Below are positions 1 through 7,669 of a stretch of DNA of 64,000 nucleotides, piece after piece. Position 1 is the stretch's first letter, and the number at the start of each line of letters is the position of its first letter. Made by a program: the position numbers and the translations under genes. Source of the DNA: Maridesulfovibrio hydrothermalis AM13 = DSM 14728 (GTDB lineage Bacteria; Desulfobacterota; Desulfovibrionia; Desulfovibrionales; Desulfovibrionaceae). The notes beneath the pieces are model-generated. The model was not told where the DNA came from, did no database searches, and worked only from the letters and a program-made list of their open reading frames with translations. The stretch lies in contig NC_020055.1 of assembly GCF_000331025.1 (NCBI RefSeq), positions 733,870 to 797,869 on the forward strand, written 5' to 3'.

Positions 1-39
1 TTCTCCACGAACTTGCTTTATCCTCTCACCAATAGACAT
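1..39 (-). CDS. XRE-type helix-turn-helix regulator, N-terminal fragment
   Basis: The first 13 codons of a gene run off the left edge, beginning at the ATG at 39-37 on the reverse strand (MSIGERIKQVRGE). This start is typical of XRE/Cro-CI helix-turn-helix proteins, where a short helix with the pattern GERIKxxR precedes the DNA-binding helices. Only the beginning is visible, so a C-terminal peptidase or ligand domain cannot be judged. The operator-like repeat directly upstream (42-79) fits an autoregulated repressor. Family assignment rests on 13 residues and is tentative. Confidence 0.5.
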   Translation of the reverse strand, partial: MSIGERIKQVRGE

Positions 40-41
40 AT

Positions 42-79
42 GTTAAAGTTCCTAGTTTAAGTTTGACATAAACTTTAAC
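42..79. promoter_or_regulatory. operator-like repeats upstream of the XRE gene
   Basis: GTTAAAGTT (42-50) and AACTTTAAC (71-79) form an exact 9-base inverted repeat, and a third related half-site, TTTAAGTTT (56-64), lies between them. The cluster touches the start codon of the truncated regulator gene. Palindromic half-sites in this place are usual for autoregulating Cro/CI-like repressors. The function is inferred. Confidence 0.4.
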
Positions 80-514
80 ACCTATTTTCATTCGTAACAC
101 TCTGAAACTATTGAATAAAAAACACAACAAGTCTGAACTTCAACACGTTTTTAGGCTTAATTTTAGCCTAAAAATATATGTATAAAGAACTCATGTCCGG
201 CAAACATTTCAGCGAATTTCTACCTACTGAATAACACCCGCCTGGCACAACGGTCAACGAAACAGTTTGGACGGTGAAAAAAGTGTAGCAGCTTACACTA
301 TTTCATGATCAGGATCAGGAGATTTAGTTTCAGAAAATGGCCGAGACTCACCAACTGTCCCGAGACCTTATAGCGATGTTTGCCCATCTGGCATTTTTAT
401 CGTGAACATAAAAAAGTATAGATTGTTGAAACAATTTACAGACTATAAATAATAATGACCGGAAATGCGCTTAAGAATCATTTGAAGGAGTTCGGTCGCT
501 AGCTATAAGGTAGC
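80..514. other. gene-free stretch
   Basis: I see no convincing gene here. A 10-base stem (TTTTTAGGCT at 148-157 with AGCCTAAAAA at 165-174) could be a weak terminator or an RNA hairpin, but neither strand has a following T-run. Very short ORFs in this stretch lack ribosome binding sites. Confidence 0.4.
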
Positions 515-555
515 AAAACAAAAAAAGGTTTACACCTAAAAAGATGTAAACCTTT
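515..555 (-). terminator. rho-independent terminator of tRNA-Thr
   Basis: On the reverse strand, AAAGGTTTACATC pairs with GTGTAAACCTTT, and the second arm runs into a T-rich tract (TTTTTTTGTTTTG). It lies just downstream of the tRNA 3' end. Confidence 0.8.
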
Positions 556-563
556 GATTTAAC

Positions 564-639
<76 letters not shown>

Positions 640-704
640 TTTTGGTAGTAAGCTATGTTTATATCAACACTTATTAAAGGGTCAAGGGTTAAGAATATCA
701 TTTA

Positions 705-738
705 AAATCCCCTTGCTGAAAATTCGGCAAGGGGATTT
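705..738 (-). terminator. terminator downstream of tpx
   Basis: AAATCCCCTTGC (705-716) and GCAAGGGGATTT (727-738) form a 12-base stem with a short loop directly after the tpx stop codon. On the reverse strand a TTTTAAATGAT tract follows. Confidence 0.75.
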
Positions 739-760
739 GTGTTTGTTGTCTCAGCTTTAG

Positions 761-1276
761 CTAAACTAATTTCTTAGCCGCTGCCAGTGCGGAATCATAA
801 TCAGGTTCTTCGGTTATCTCATTTAAATACTGTGCGTATTGCACGACACCAGCTTTATCCACTACAAAAACGGCTCTGCTAAGCAGACGGAGTTCTTTGA
901 TAAGTACTCCGTAGGCTTCACCGAAGGATGAACTCATATAATCTGACAGAGTCTCTACCGCTTCAACACCGGCAGCACCGCACCAGCGGGCCTGTGCGAA
1001 GGGAAGATCCATGGACAGTGTCAGAATTTTAATTTCGTCACCAAGGTTTGCAGCCTCATTGTTGAATCTACGGGTTTCCATATCGCACACGGGAGTGTCG
1101 AGTGAAGGAACCGCGCTGAGAATCAGTACCTTGCCTGCATAGTCAGCAAGAGTTTTGGGAGCCAGTCCGTTATCAGTTGCACTGAACTCAGGAGCCTTGT
1201 CGCCAACCTTGATTTCGTCACCGAGCAAAGTCAGGGGATTGCCTTGAAAAGTAATTACGCCGCTTCTTTCGTTCAT
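761..1276 (-). CDS. tpx: thiol peroxidase Tpx
   Basis: A 171-residue atypical 2-Cys peroxiredoxin of the Tpx family, about the usual length. It reduces hydrogen peroxide and alkyl hydroperoxides in the cytoplasm using thioredoxin. The peroxidatic cysteine is C64 in the motif SLDTPVCDMETRRFN, and the resolving cysteine is C99 in ARWCG. The N-terminal part has the usual Tpx opening (GNPLTLLGDEIKVGDKAPEF). The gene is monocistronic, with its own terminator and an upstream gap of over 100 bases. An oxidative-stress gene of this kind is normal in oxygen-tolerant sulfate reducers. Confidence 0.96.
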   Translation of the reverse strand: MNERSGVITFQGNPLTLLGDEIKVGDKAPEFSATDNGLAPKTLADYAGKVLILSAVPSLDTPVCDMETRRFNNEAANLGDEIKILTLSMDLPFAQARWCGAAGVEAVETLSDYMSSSFGEAYGVLIKELRLLSRAVFVVDKAGVVQYAQYLNEITEEPDYDSALAAAKKLV

Positions 1277-1387
1277 AATTTTAACTCCATTTATTAATTT
1301 TCCAATTTTCGATGAATACCACAGGCACAGGCAGCCTACAATGATGATTCGAAATTTATTAGAAACTTATAAATGAAAAGAAGTGAA

Positions 1388-2467
1388 CTACACCGCGTGC
1401 AACACCACGGACAAAGCCTTAAAACAAAACTCCACTCGCCCCCCCTCCTTCAATCCATCCTCTTCAATAGACCATGTGGTTACCAATGCGCAAAGTTGAC
1501 TGCCTCCCTCTGATTCACCGGAAACCTCTGCCAAGACTTCGCTTTGCTTAAGTGATGTTACCTTGGCGGGAATACAGTTTCTGGAACTTCCTGCTTCACC
1601 AGCGACGGGACGTACTGCGACCAGCGGGGCTTTAATTGTCGCCGAAACAGGTACACCGACCTCAAGATCAAGCTTGTAGAGGCTTTCAAGAGTAATGACC
1701 GAACTGATGATAAAACCTTCAGCCGTTTCGAATTCAACATCAGCCAGTATGCCGTCCCGACGCACTTCTGTTACATGGCCGATAAAGGTATTTCGGGCAC
1801 TGGTTTTAAGGGCCGTTTCTTCGAGAGCCATGCGGCGGACGATATTTTTTACATCTCCGGCGGACCAGTCTTGATAAACAGCCGAAAGGTCTGCGGAAGA
1901 CTGGCCGAGCACCTTGCGGACAACTCCCAGCGGCACGCCGTTTCGCAGCAGCTCCACTGCTCTGGAGCGGCGCAGTACACTTGGTCCGCCCATTTGACGG
2001 TCCAGATTACAAGCTTGCGCGCGTTCATAAAATGCGCGGCGCACGTATCCGGGATCAAGCTGAAAAATTCTACCCTCAAGCCCCGAACTCATAGGACCGT
2101 CGATAAGTCCCTTCAACTCCCTGCAAACGTCTTGCGGCAACGGAACCTCCCGCTGCTGATCCTCTTTGCCGAGTTTTATCACCGCCCGCAGCAGATCAAT
2201 ACTCTCCCTTTCATCCAGTCCTAGAATTTCTCCGAGCTTGGCTCCGGTATGCCTAAGAACTAAAAACAGGCAAAAAACTCTGGTGCGGGATCGAACATAA
2301 TCAGCTCGCGTGACTTTACTTTTCCAGTTGCGAAATTCAGCTTCCAGACACGCCAGTTCTTTAGAATCAAGATATTTAATATTTTCAGGAACATCAAACA
2401 CTTCTGATGGAACAAGGCTACTTTGTGCGGATGTTTTCTGGTGCTTTTTTCCGGATTTGATACCCAT
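1388..2467 (-). CDS. tunR: TunR-like molybdate/tungstate regulator (integrase fold plus two TOBE/Mop domains)
   Basis: A 359-residue protein combining a tyrosine-recombinase-like DNA-binding part (about 30-215) with two C-terminal TOBE/Mop oxyanion-binding repeats (about 225-290 and 295-358). The recombinase active site is eroded: the first catalytic Arg is Lys (K77 in HTGAKLGE), the His of the HxxR box is Ser (S163, with R166 kept), the late His/Trp is Gln (Q189 in LGQSS), and only Y198 of the nucleophile region remains. A DNA-binding but non-recombining protein is therefore likely. This is the layout described for TunR, the tungstate-responsive regulators of sulfate reducers. The gene is divergent from modA. 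I chose the ATG at 2467, preceded by GAAGGG, over the GTG at 2491, which would lie inside the palindrome at 2487-2512. Confidence 0.82.
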   Translation of the reverse strand: MGIKSGKKHQKTSAQSSLVPSEVFDVPENIKYLDSKELACLEAEFRNWKSKVTRADYVRSRTRVFCLFLVLRHTGAKLGEILGLDERESIDLLRAVIKLGKEDQQREVPLPQDVCRELKGLIDGPMSSGLEGRIFQLDPGYVRRAFYERAQACNLDRQMGGPSVLRRSRAVELLRNGVPLGVVRKVLGQSSADLSAVYQDWSAGDVKNIVRRMALEETALKTSARNTFIGHVTEVRRDGILADVEFETAEGFIISSVITLESLYKLDLEVGVPVSATIKAPLVAVRPVAGEAGSSRNCIPAKVTSLKQSEVLAEVSGESEGGSQLCALVTTWSIEEDGLKEGGRVEFCFKALSVVLHAV

Positions 2468-2486
2468 TTGAATAACCCTTCGTATA

Positions 2487-2512
2487 GTCACGTTTTTCCA
2501 TAAATGCGTGAC
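2487..2512. promoter_or_regulatory. palindromic operator candidate between tunR and modA
   Basis: GTCACG (2487-2492) and CGTGAC (2507-2512) form a perfect inverted repeat with a 14-base spacer. It sits in the divergent region between the TunR-like gene and modA, about 20 bases from the tunR start codon and 93 bases from modA. The half-site spacing of about two helical turns suits a dimeric regulator. Identification as the TunR site is inference from position. Confidence 0.5.
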
Positions 2513-2604
2513 CGGATTGTATGTTTAACCTCCCTCTGCATAAGCATAAGACACTGATAATGCCAATTCAGTGAAGACCTTAATTTTAAACTGGAGAACC
2601 GAAG

Positions 2605-3339
2605 ATGAAACGTATCCCCGCTCTAATACTGGCCCTGATTATGTCCCTGCCCATATCTGCAAATGCTGCTGATCTTCTGGTTGCACAGGCTGCCAACTTC
2701 ATGCCCGCCATGCAGGAGATAATTCCAGCCTTCAAAAAATCCACCGGACTGGAAGTTCAGGCAACATACACTTCAACCGGTAAACTTTATGCCCAGATAA
2801 TAAACGGAGCACCCTTTGACCTCTTTTTAGCAGCAGATGAACGCCGCCCTGATAAACTTTTTGCCGAAGGGCTGGCTGAAAAGCCTTTCATTTACGCTAA
2901 GGGAAAAGTCGTCTTCTGGTCGCTGAGTAAACAAATAGCTGGCAAAAGCTGGCAGGAAGCCATTAAAAGCAAAAACCTGCATAAAATTTCCATCGCTAAT
3001 ATCGAAACAGCCCCGTACGGCACAGCTGCGATGCTGGCCCTGAAAAAAGAAAAACTTTGGGAGACCGTTAAACCGGAACTGGTTTTTGCGCAGTCAATTG
3101 CTCAGGCTTTCCAATTTGCCTCAACCGGCGCAGCTGATGCCGGATTCTGCGCCTACTCATCTATGTTCACGAAAACGGGCAAAAGCGGAAGCTTCAGTGT
3201 TGTAAAAGAAGCTCCTCCGGTTATTCAAGCAGCCTGTATTTTGAAATCCACTAAGCGTAAAAATACTGCGGAAAAGTTTGTAGAATTCCTTTCCAGTCCT
3301 GAAGCAATCTCCATCAAGAAAAAATACGGATATGACTAA
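2605..3339 (+). CDS. modA: molybdate/tungstate ABC transporter substrate-binding protein (ModA)
   Basis: A 244-residue periplasmic binding protein. The signal peptide MKRIPALILALIMSLPISANA is cut near residue 22, and the mature part opens with the ModA pattern LLVAQAANFMPAMQEIIPAFKK. The ligand-loop motifs STGKLYAQI and NGAPFDLFLAADE are typical of ModA. It would bind molybdate or tungstate and deliver it to the ModB permease. Preceded by GGAGAA with good spacing. Its stop codon overlaps the modB start (TAATG), so the genes are translationally coupled. The sequence alone does not tell which of the two oxyanions is preferred. Confidence 0.93.
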   Translation: MKRIPALILALIMSLPISANAADLLVAQAANFMPAMQEIIPAFKKSTGLEVQATYTSTGKLYAQIINGAPFDLFLAADERRPDKLFAEGLAEKPFIYAKGKVVFWSLSKQIAGKSWQEAIKSKNLHKISIANIETAPYGTAAMLALKKEKLWETVKPELVFAQSIAQAFQFASTGAADAGFCAYSSMFTKTGKSGSFSVVKEAPPVIQAACILKSTKRKNTAEKFVEFLSSPEAISIKKKYGYD

Positions 3340-4004
3340 TGGACCTTTATCCGCTTTATATCTCTGCCAAACTGGCGGTGGCGACTACTTTGTTTATTCC
3401 CATTGTCGCCGCGCCTATCGCCTATGTTCTGTCCTTCTGCGATTTCAGAGGAAAGAGTTTGATTGATGCCGTTGTTTCACTTCCAATGGTGCTTCCTCCC
3501 ACGGTCCTCGGCTTCGGACTGTTGATTCTGATGGGGCCGCAAGGGCCGCTGGGGGGAGTATGGAACGACCTTACCGGCGAACGCATGGTATTCAGTTTTT
3601 CAGGTATCCTGCTGGCTTCGCTGGTTTATAACCTGCCCTTTGCAGTGCAGCCCATGCGGGCGGCCTTCGAAAAACTGGATGTTCGTTTGCTGGAAAATTC
3701 TGCGGTTTTGGGACTTTCCTCCACGGCAACTTTTTTCAGGGTGGTACTACCCAACAGTCTCCCCGGTCTGGCAGCTTCGGCCATGCTGGTTTTTGCTCAC
3801 AGTTTAGGAGAATTCGGAGTGATCCTCATGGTAGGCGGAAGTATTCCCGGCTCCACCAAGGTTGCTTCAATCGCCATCTATGAAGCTGTGGAAGCCATGC
3901 GTTACGACGATGCCATGTATATGTCTCTGGCAATTATTCCGGTCAGTTTTCTGGCCCTGCTTGCCATCAACAGGCTTAACAAAATCAGCAGGAGAAGGTC
4001 ATGA
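3339..4004 (+). CDS. modB: molybdate ABC transporter permease (ModB)
   Basis: A 221-residue inner-membrane permease with about five hydrophobic segments. The conserved ABC-interaction loop is seen near residues 120-170 (LENSAVLGLSSTATFFRVVLPNSLPGLAASAML, with the EAA-like core ending in HSLGEFGVILMVGG). PMVLPPTVLGFGLL is the usual ModB signature in the first third. It forms the channel for the oxyanion bound by ModA and is driven by ModC. The start overlaps the modA stop, and the end overlaps modC (ATGA). Confidence 0.93.
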   Translation: MDLYPLYISAKLAVATTLFIPIVAAPIAYVLSFCDFRGKSLIDAVVSLPMVLPPTVLGFGLLILMGPQGPLGGVWNDLTGERMVFSFSGILLASLVYNLPFAVQPMRAAFEKLDVRLLENSAVLGLSSTATFFRVVLPNSLPGLAASAMLVFAHSLGEFGVILMVGGSIPGSTKVASIAIYEAVEAMRYDDAMYMSLAIIPVSFLALLAINRLNKISRRRS

Positions 4005-4693
4005 CCCTTACTTTAAATATCCGTAAGCAGTTGCCCAACTTCATGCTGGACGTGTCTCTTACCTGCGCTCCGGGAACACTGACTGCTATTGTAGGCCCTT
4101 CTGGGGCAGGCAAGAGCACACTGGTCAGAATTATCGCTGGATTAGAACGTCCTGACGAAGGAATTATTTCTTTTGATGATACGTTATGGAACGACACTTC
4201 CATCAACCATTTTGCTACACCGCAAAACCGCGGGCTGGGACTTGTTTTTCAAGAATACACGCTCTTTCCACATCTGAATGTGTACAAGAATGTAGCTTTT
4301 GCCGCAGTAGATAAAAACTGTGTGCAGCCTTTGTTAGAAAAATTCGGAATCGAACACATCGCCGAAAGCAAACCCTGCAACATTTCAGGCGGTGAACGGC
4401 AACGGGCTGCTTTTTGTCAGGCTCTGGCCCGTGAACCTGTTCTTCTTTTGCTTGATGAACCATTTTCCGCCCTTGATATAGCTACCCGTGAAGGACTGCG
4501 TACTGAGCTTCTTCATTTGAAAAACGAACTTAATATTCCCATGATCCATGTGACCCATGATCTTGAGGAGGCATATTATCTGGCTGATTCAATTTTCGTC
4601 ATGGAAAATGGATGCGCCGCACCGCAATGGCTTGAACGGCAGAGCCGACGGCATCGCCCGCCTGTTCCAGAGATGATGCGTTATGCTGTTTAA
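4001..4693 (+). CDS. modC: molybdate ABC transporter ATPase (ModC), short form without TOBE
   Basis: A 230-residue ATP-binding subunit. Walker A is GPSGAGKST (about residues 31-39), the ABC signature is ISGGERQR, Walker B is LLLLDEP followed by the D-loop ALD, and the switch His is in IHVTHD. Classical ModC proteins are about 350 residues with a C-terminal TOBE/Mop oxyanion sensor. This one stops right after the nucleotide-binding domain, so feedback sensing may be left to the TunR-like protein. It is the only ATPase for two substrate-binding/permease pairs in this block. Confidence 0.9.
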   Translation: MTLTLNIRKQLPNFMLDVSLTCAPGTLTAIVGPSGAGKSTLVRIIAGLERPDEGIISFDDTLWNDTSINHFATPQNRGLGLVFQEYTLFPHLNVYKNVAFAAVDKNCVQPLLEKFGIEHIAESKPCNISGGERQRAAFCQALAREPVLLLLDEPFSALDIATREGLRTELLHLKNELNIPMIHVTHDLEEAYYLADSIFVMENGCAAPQWLERQSRRHRPPVPEMMRYAV

Positions 4694-4805
4694 GTTTTAA
4701 TTGTGTGAAAAACTATTCCGGTAACACTCCGGCATGCAAAGGAAATGAGTTTAAAGGTCTCATTGCGCTGCCTGCCTTCTTTTGTTCAACATGGAGAAAA
4801 ATATT

Positions 4806-5537
4806 ATGAGACTGAATTCAATAATCCTTATCTTTATTATGACTGTCTTTATTCCGATTTCAGCACAGGCCCAGATTATTATTGCTTCCGGAGCCGGTTA
4901 TCGATCGCTGGTAGATGATCTGACTGATAGTTATTCTGCAAAAACCGGAAATAAAATAGAACTTATCTATGGCAACATGTCCCGCGTCATTGCTCAGGCC
5001 CGCAACAGTGGAGCCGTGGATATGGTACTCGGCGACAAATCTTTTCTGGATAAGGCCGAGCTTGACTTCAATTCACAACTGGTCATCGGCAGGGGGCGAC
5101 TGGTTATAGCCTACCCCAAAGGGAAACATTTTAACGGGATGAATGACCTTCTTTCAGCTGAGGTTTCACGTATTGCTTTGCCTGATACCAAACGGGCCAT
5201 ATACGGAAAAGCGGCTCTCCAGTATCTGCGTAGCAAGAAAATTTACGAGAAAGTTGAACCGAAACTGCTCATGGTGGCTACCGTTCCGCAATCAGCTTCA
5301 TATGTGATTGCCGGCGAAGTTGATTATGCCTTCATCAACATGACACATGCCCGGAAAATTGTTAAATCAATCGGCGGATACACGGCCGTGGATGAGTCAG
5401 CTTACTCCCCCATATCCATCCTGATAGGACAGATGAAAAATTCTGCCAGCTCCAGAGAATGTTCTGCTTTTCTGAAGTACCTTAACTCTGATGCGGCGCG
5501 TAGAATAGTTGCTGCGCACGGTATGTCGGATAAATAA
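4806..5537 (+). CDS. second ModA-like substrate-binding protein
   Basis: A 243-residue periplasmic protein starting at the ATG at 4806, which follows GGAGAAAA and gives a clean signal peptide (MRLNSIILIFIMTVFIPISAQA). The mature part keeps the ModA architecture (IIIASGAGYRSLVDDLTDSY, GNMSRVIAQARNSGAVDMVLGD) but is clearly divergent from the first copy. It may bind a different oxyanion, for example tungstate beside molybdate; this is inference. It is followed by its own permease with a TAATG overlap. No ATPase gene follows. Confidence 0.85.
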   Translation: MRLNSIILIFIMTVFIPISAQAQIIIASGAGYRSLVDDLTDSYSAKTGNKIELIYGNMSRVIAQARNSGAVDMVLGDKSFLDKAELDFNSQLVIGRGRLVIAYPKGKHFNGMNDLLSAEVSRIALPDTKRAIYGKAALQYLRSKKIYEKVEPKLLMVATVPQSASYVIAGEVDYAFINMTHARKIVKSIGGYTAVDESAYSPISILIGQMKNSASSRECSAFLKYLNSDAARRIVAAHGMSDK

Positions 5538-6208
5538 TGGACGTTGCAGCGATCCTTTCCGACAGCGCGACTCTAACTCCGCTGGCCCTTTCGGCAAAAG
5601 TGCTGGCGGTGGCGGGAGTCCTGCAATTACTGGCGGGGGTTCCGCTGGCCTTCTGGCTGGCCCGCTCCAGAGGGACGCTGCATAATGCCATTGATATTGC
5701 GGTAACCTTACCGCTGGTTTTTCCTCCGGTAGCGACCGGATTTGTGCTTTTACTTCTACTGGGCCGCAACGGGCCGGTGGGCAGGATATTCAGCGAAAGC
5801 ATTATCTTTGGATTTCCGGGTCTGGTAGTGGCGGCTTTCATTGCCGGACTGCCTTTGCTGGTCAAGCCGGTGCAGGCCGCTCTTAAGTCAGCAGAAGCTG
5901 CAAAATTAAGTGAAGTTGCGGCAGTCCTTGGTAAATCTGAAACAGCTATTTTCCTGCAAGTACTGCTTCCCTGTGCCAAACGGAGCATCATGGCAGGATT
6001 ACTGCTGGCTCTGGCCCGCTCCCTTGGTGAAGTGGGCATGACTCTCATGCTCGGCGGCAATGTCATAGGCAGGACCAACACTCTTTCCCTTGAAATCTAT
6101 AATGCAGTTTTCAACGGAGAATTTGAACGGGCGGCAGTTCTGTCCGCCATAATCGGAATCGTATCCATATCCATGTTTACAATTCTGAAAAAAGTTTCCG
6201 ATACTTAA
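5537..6208 (+). CDS. second ModB-like permease
   Basis: A 223-residue inner-membrane permease of the ModB type. PLVFPPVATGFVLLLLLGRNGPVG corresponds to the ModB opening signature, and the coupling loop near residues 130-175 contains AAVLGKSETAIFLQVLLPCAKRS followed by RSLGEVGMTLMLGG. It is coupled to the second binding protein and probably uses the ModC made from 4001-4693, since none is encoded next to it. Confidence 0.88.
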   Translation: MDVAAILSDSATLTPLALSAKVLAVAGVLQLLAGVPLAFWLARSRGTLHNAIDIAVTLPLVFPPVATGFVLLLLLGRNGPVGRIFSESIIFGFPGLVVAAFIAGLPLLVKPVQAALKSAEAAKLSEVAAVLGKSETAIFLQVLLPCAKRSIMAGLLLALARSLGEVGMTLMLGGNVIGRTNTLSLEIYNAVFNGEFERAAVLSAIIGIVSISMFTILKKVSDT

Positions 6209-6297
6209 ATAAAAGTGGCTATATCCAAAGCGATATTCTAAAAATTAAAATAATGAACTTAATTAATTGCGCACGAACTAAGATTAAGGAGAATTAA

Positions 6298-7029
6298 ATG
6301 AATAATTCAATTTTGAATCAGGTTCAAACAAAAGCATATTCCATCTGGAACAATGCCGGAATTCTTGATGAAAATATTGAGGTAAAAGCCAGAACTCTCA
6401 GCACGGAAGAAGCCATAGGCAACCCCGAAGGTGACGATTTTCCTCTTCTGCGGGGCAAGGAAAAGCTTATGGAAGCAGACTTCAGAGGGTCAAAAGGTCA
6501 GGCTTTTACAGACCGCTTCGGAGATTTCAGCTCCTCTTTGAGAGAAATAGCTGAAATGAATCTGGATAACAATTTCCGCAGGGCAATCTTCGTGTCAACG
6601 CTTAACGCCGTGCAGCGCAGTCTAGGACAGACCGAACGCACCATCCACTGTAAAGATGAAGGCCCTGCGACCTGCGCCCCTAAGCTTGCTGATTACATAG
6701 AAGAAAATTACGGAAACCCTAAACTGGCCCTTGTAGGTTACCAGCCGGCCATGATCAAAGCTCTTTCCGACAGATTTGACATGCGCATTGTTGACCTTGA
6801 TCCGGATAATATCGGAACAGTAAAATGCGGCATTACAATAGAAGGCCCATACCAGACAGATGAGGCAATCGAAAATGTCAACCTTGTGGTTGTCACCGGG
6901 TCAACTATAGTTAACGACACCCTTGGTAATTTTCTCTTTAAAGATAAACCGACCATTTTTTTCGGAACCACGGTTGCAGCCGCAGCAGACATGATGGGCT
7001 GGACCCGCTTCTGCTGCCAGAGCGACTAA
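6298..7029 (+). CDS. DUF364-like putative heavy-metal-chelation protein
   Basis: A 243-residue cytoplasmic protein with features of the DUF364 / putative heavy-metal-chelation family: an N-terminal enolase-like part with FPLLRGKEKLMEADFRGSKGQAFTD, and a C-terminal Rossmann-like part with ALVGYQPAMIKALSDRF and VVVTGSTIVNDTLGNFL. Members sit next to metal or oxyanion uptake genes, as here after the mod genes, but the biochemical role is not established. It has a strong ribosome binding site (AAGGAG) and is closed by a long terminator hairpin. C-terminal Cys residues (FCCQSD) are notable. Confidence 0.75.
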   Translation: MNNSILNQVQTKAYSIWNNAGILDENIEVKARTLSTEEAIGNPEGDDFPLLRGKEKLMEADFRGSKGQAFTDRFGDFSSSLREIAEMNLDNNFRRAIFVSTLNAVQRSLGQTERTIHCKDEGPATCAPKLADYIEENYGNPKLALVGYQPAMIKALSDRFDMRIVDLDPDNIGTVKCGITIEGPYQTDEAIENVNLVVVTGSTIVNDTLGNFLFKDKPTIFFGTTVAAAADMMGWTRFCCQSD

Positions 7030-7055
7030 TATATACCCCTGTAAACATTACACTT

Positions 7056-7110
7056 TTAATTAAATAAATTCCTCTAAAAATATTTTTCTCAGAGGAATTT
7101 ATTTAATTAA
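7056..7110 (+). terminator. long perfect hairpin terminator of the mod block
   Basis: A 20-base perfect stem: 7056-7075 pairs with 7091-7110, around a 15-base A/T-rich loop. It lies 27 bases after the DUF364-like gene. Because the stem is symmetrical and AT-rich it could act in both directions. Confidence 0.8.
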
Positions 7111-7138
7111 TACCCTGCCGTTCATCTCCGGTCAGCTT

Positions 7139-7178
7139 CTGACACACTGCATTGTTAAAAGTGTTTCAAAACGACACA
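7139..7178 (+). promoter_or_regulatory. candidate upstream activator site of the aldehyde oxidoreductase promoter
   Basis: CTGACACACTGC (7139-7150) and CAAAACGACACA (7167-7178) are separated by 16 bases. The same two blocks, 15 bases apart, occur at 25172-25210 before the alcohol dehydrogenase. The first base of each lies 196 bases before the GG of a sigma-54 promoter. Related half-sites are AAAGTGTTTCA (7158-7168, inverted) and TGAAACACTGC (7284-7294). This suits an enhancer bound by a sigma-54 activator. Function is inferred. Confidence 0.6.
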
Positions 7179-7332
7179 TGCCAGCTCCATCCTTTTTTTA
7201 TGCGTATTTTTATATATTAAACCATCAATAATAGCATAGGTTTTAGACTCTGTAAATTTTTTTTGAAATTTATTGATCCATTGTGAAACACTGCTCAAAA
7301 AGCAACATACTGTTTTCATTGTACATTCAAAC

Positions 7333-7349
7333 TTGGAACTGTTTTTGCT
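7333..7349 (+). promoter_or_regulatory. sigma-54 (-24/-12) promoter of the aldehyde oxidoreductase locus
   Basis: TTGGAACTGTTTTTGCT matches the RpoN consensus TGGCAC-N5-TTGCW with GG at 7335-7336 and GC at 7347-7348, the required 10 bases apart. One base of the -24 box differs. It would start a transcript near 7360, leaving a leader of about 300 bases before the first gene at 7670. Confidence 0.65.
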
Positions 7350-7351
7350 TA

Positions 7352-7669
7352 AAATAATCCTCAGTAGACATTCAATTATGCCTGAGTTTGCACTTAAAGG
7401 TGCGGGTTTATTTGTACAAAAGCAAACAGGTTCCAAGACGTGCATAGGTGTGTACAGCTTGACTTATCCTGTCAGCTTGGACATATAAAAACACGACCTG
7501 CTTTTTTATTATGCGCATATGTGTGTAACTCATATAATTAAAAATTATGTCTTTTTTGATATATTATTTAATAAAAGCATACCCTGAAGGTTTTCACTTT
7601 TGACTTAAATACAACAATTTTTTTGTAAATTATGAATCCAATTTTTTTACCAAAACGGAGCCTTAACTT
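7352..7669 (+). other. long AT-rich leader of the aldehyde oxidoreductase locus
   Basis: About 310 bases without a supported gene. A possible sigma-70 promoter (TTGACT at 7459-7464 and TATAAA at 7484-7489, 19-base spacing) lies inside. The 3' half is extremely AT-rich, with T-runs at 7550-7625. The ribosome binding site for the gene at 7670 is ACGGAG. I do not recognise a known riboswitch. Confidence 0.4.

Noticed and set aside
1388-2467. functional integrase of a mobile element
   Set aside because: Catalytic Arg and His positions are replaced, two TOBE domains follow, and the gene is divergent from modA; it is better explained as a regulator.
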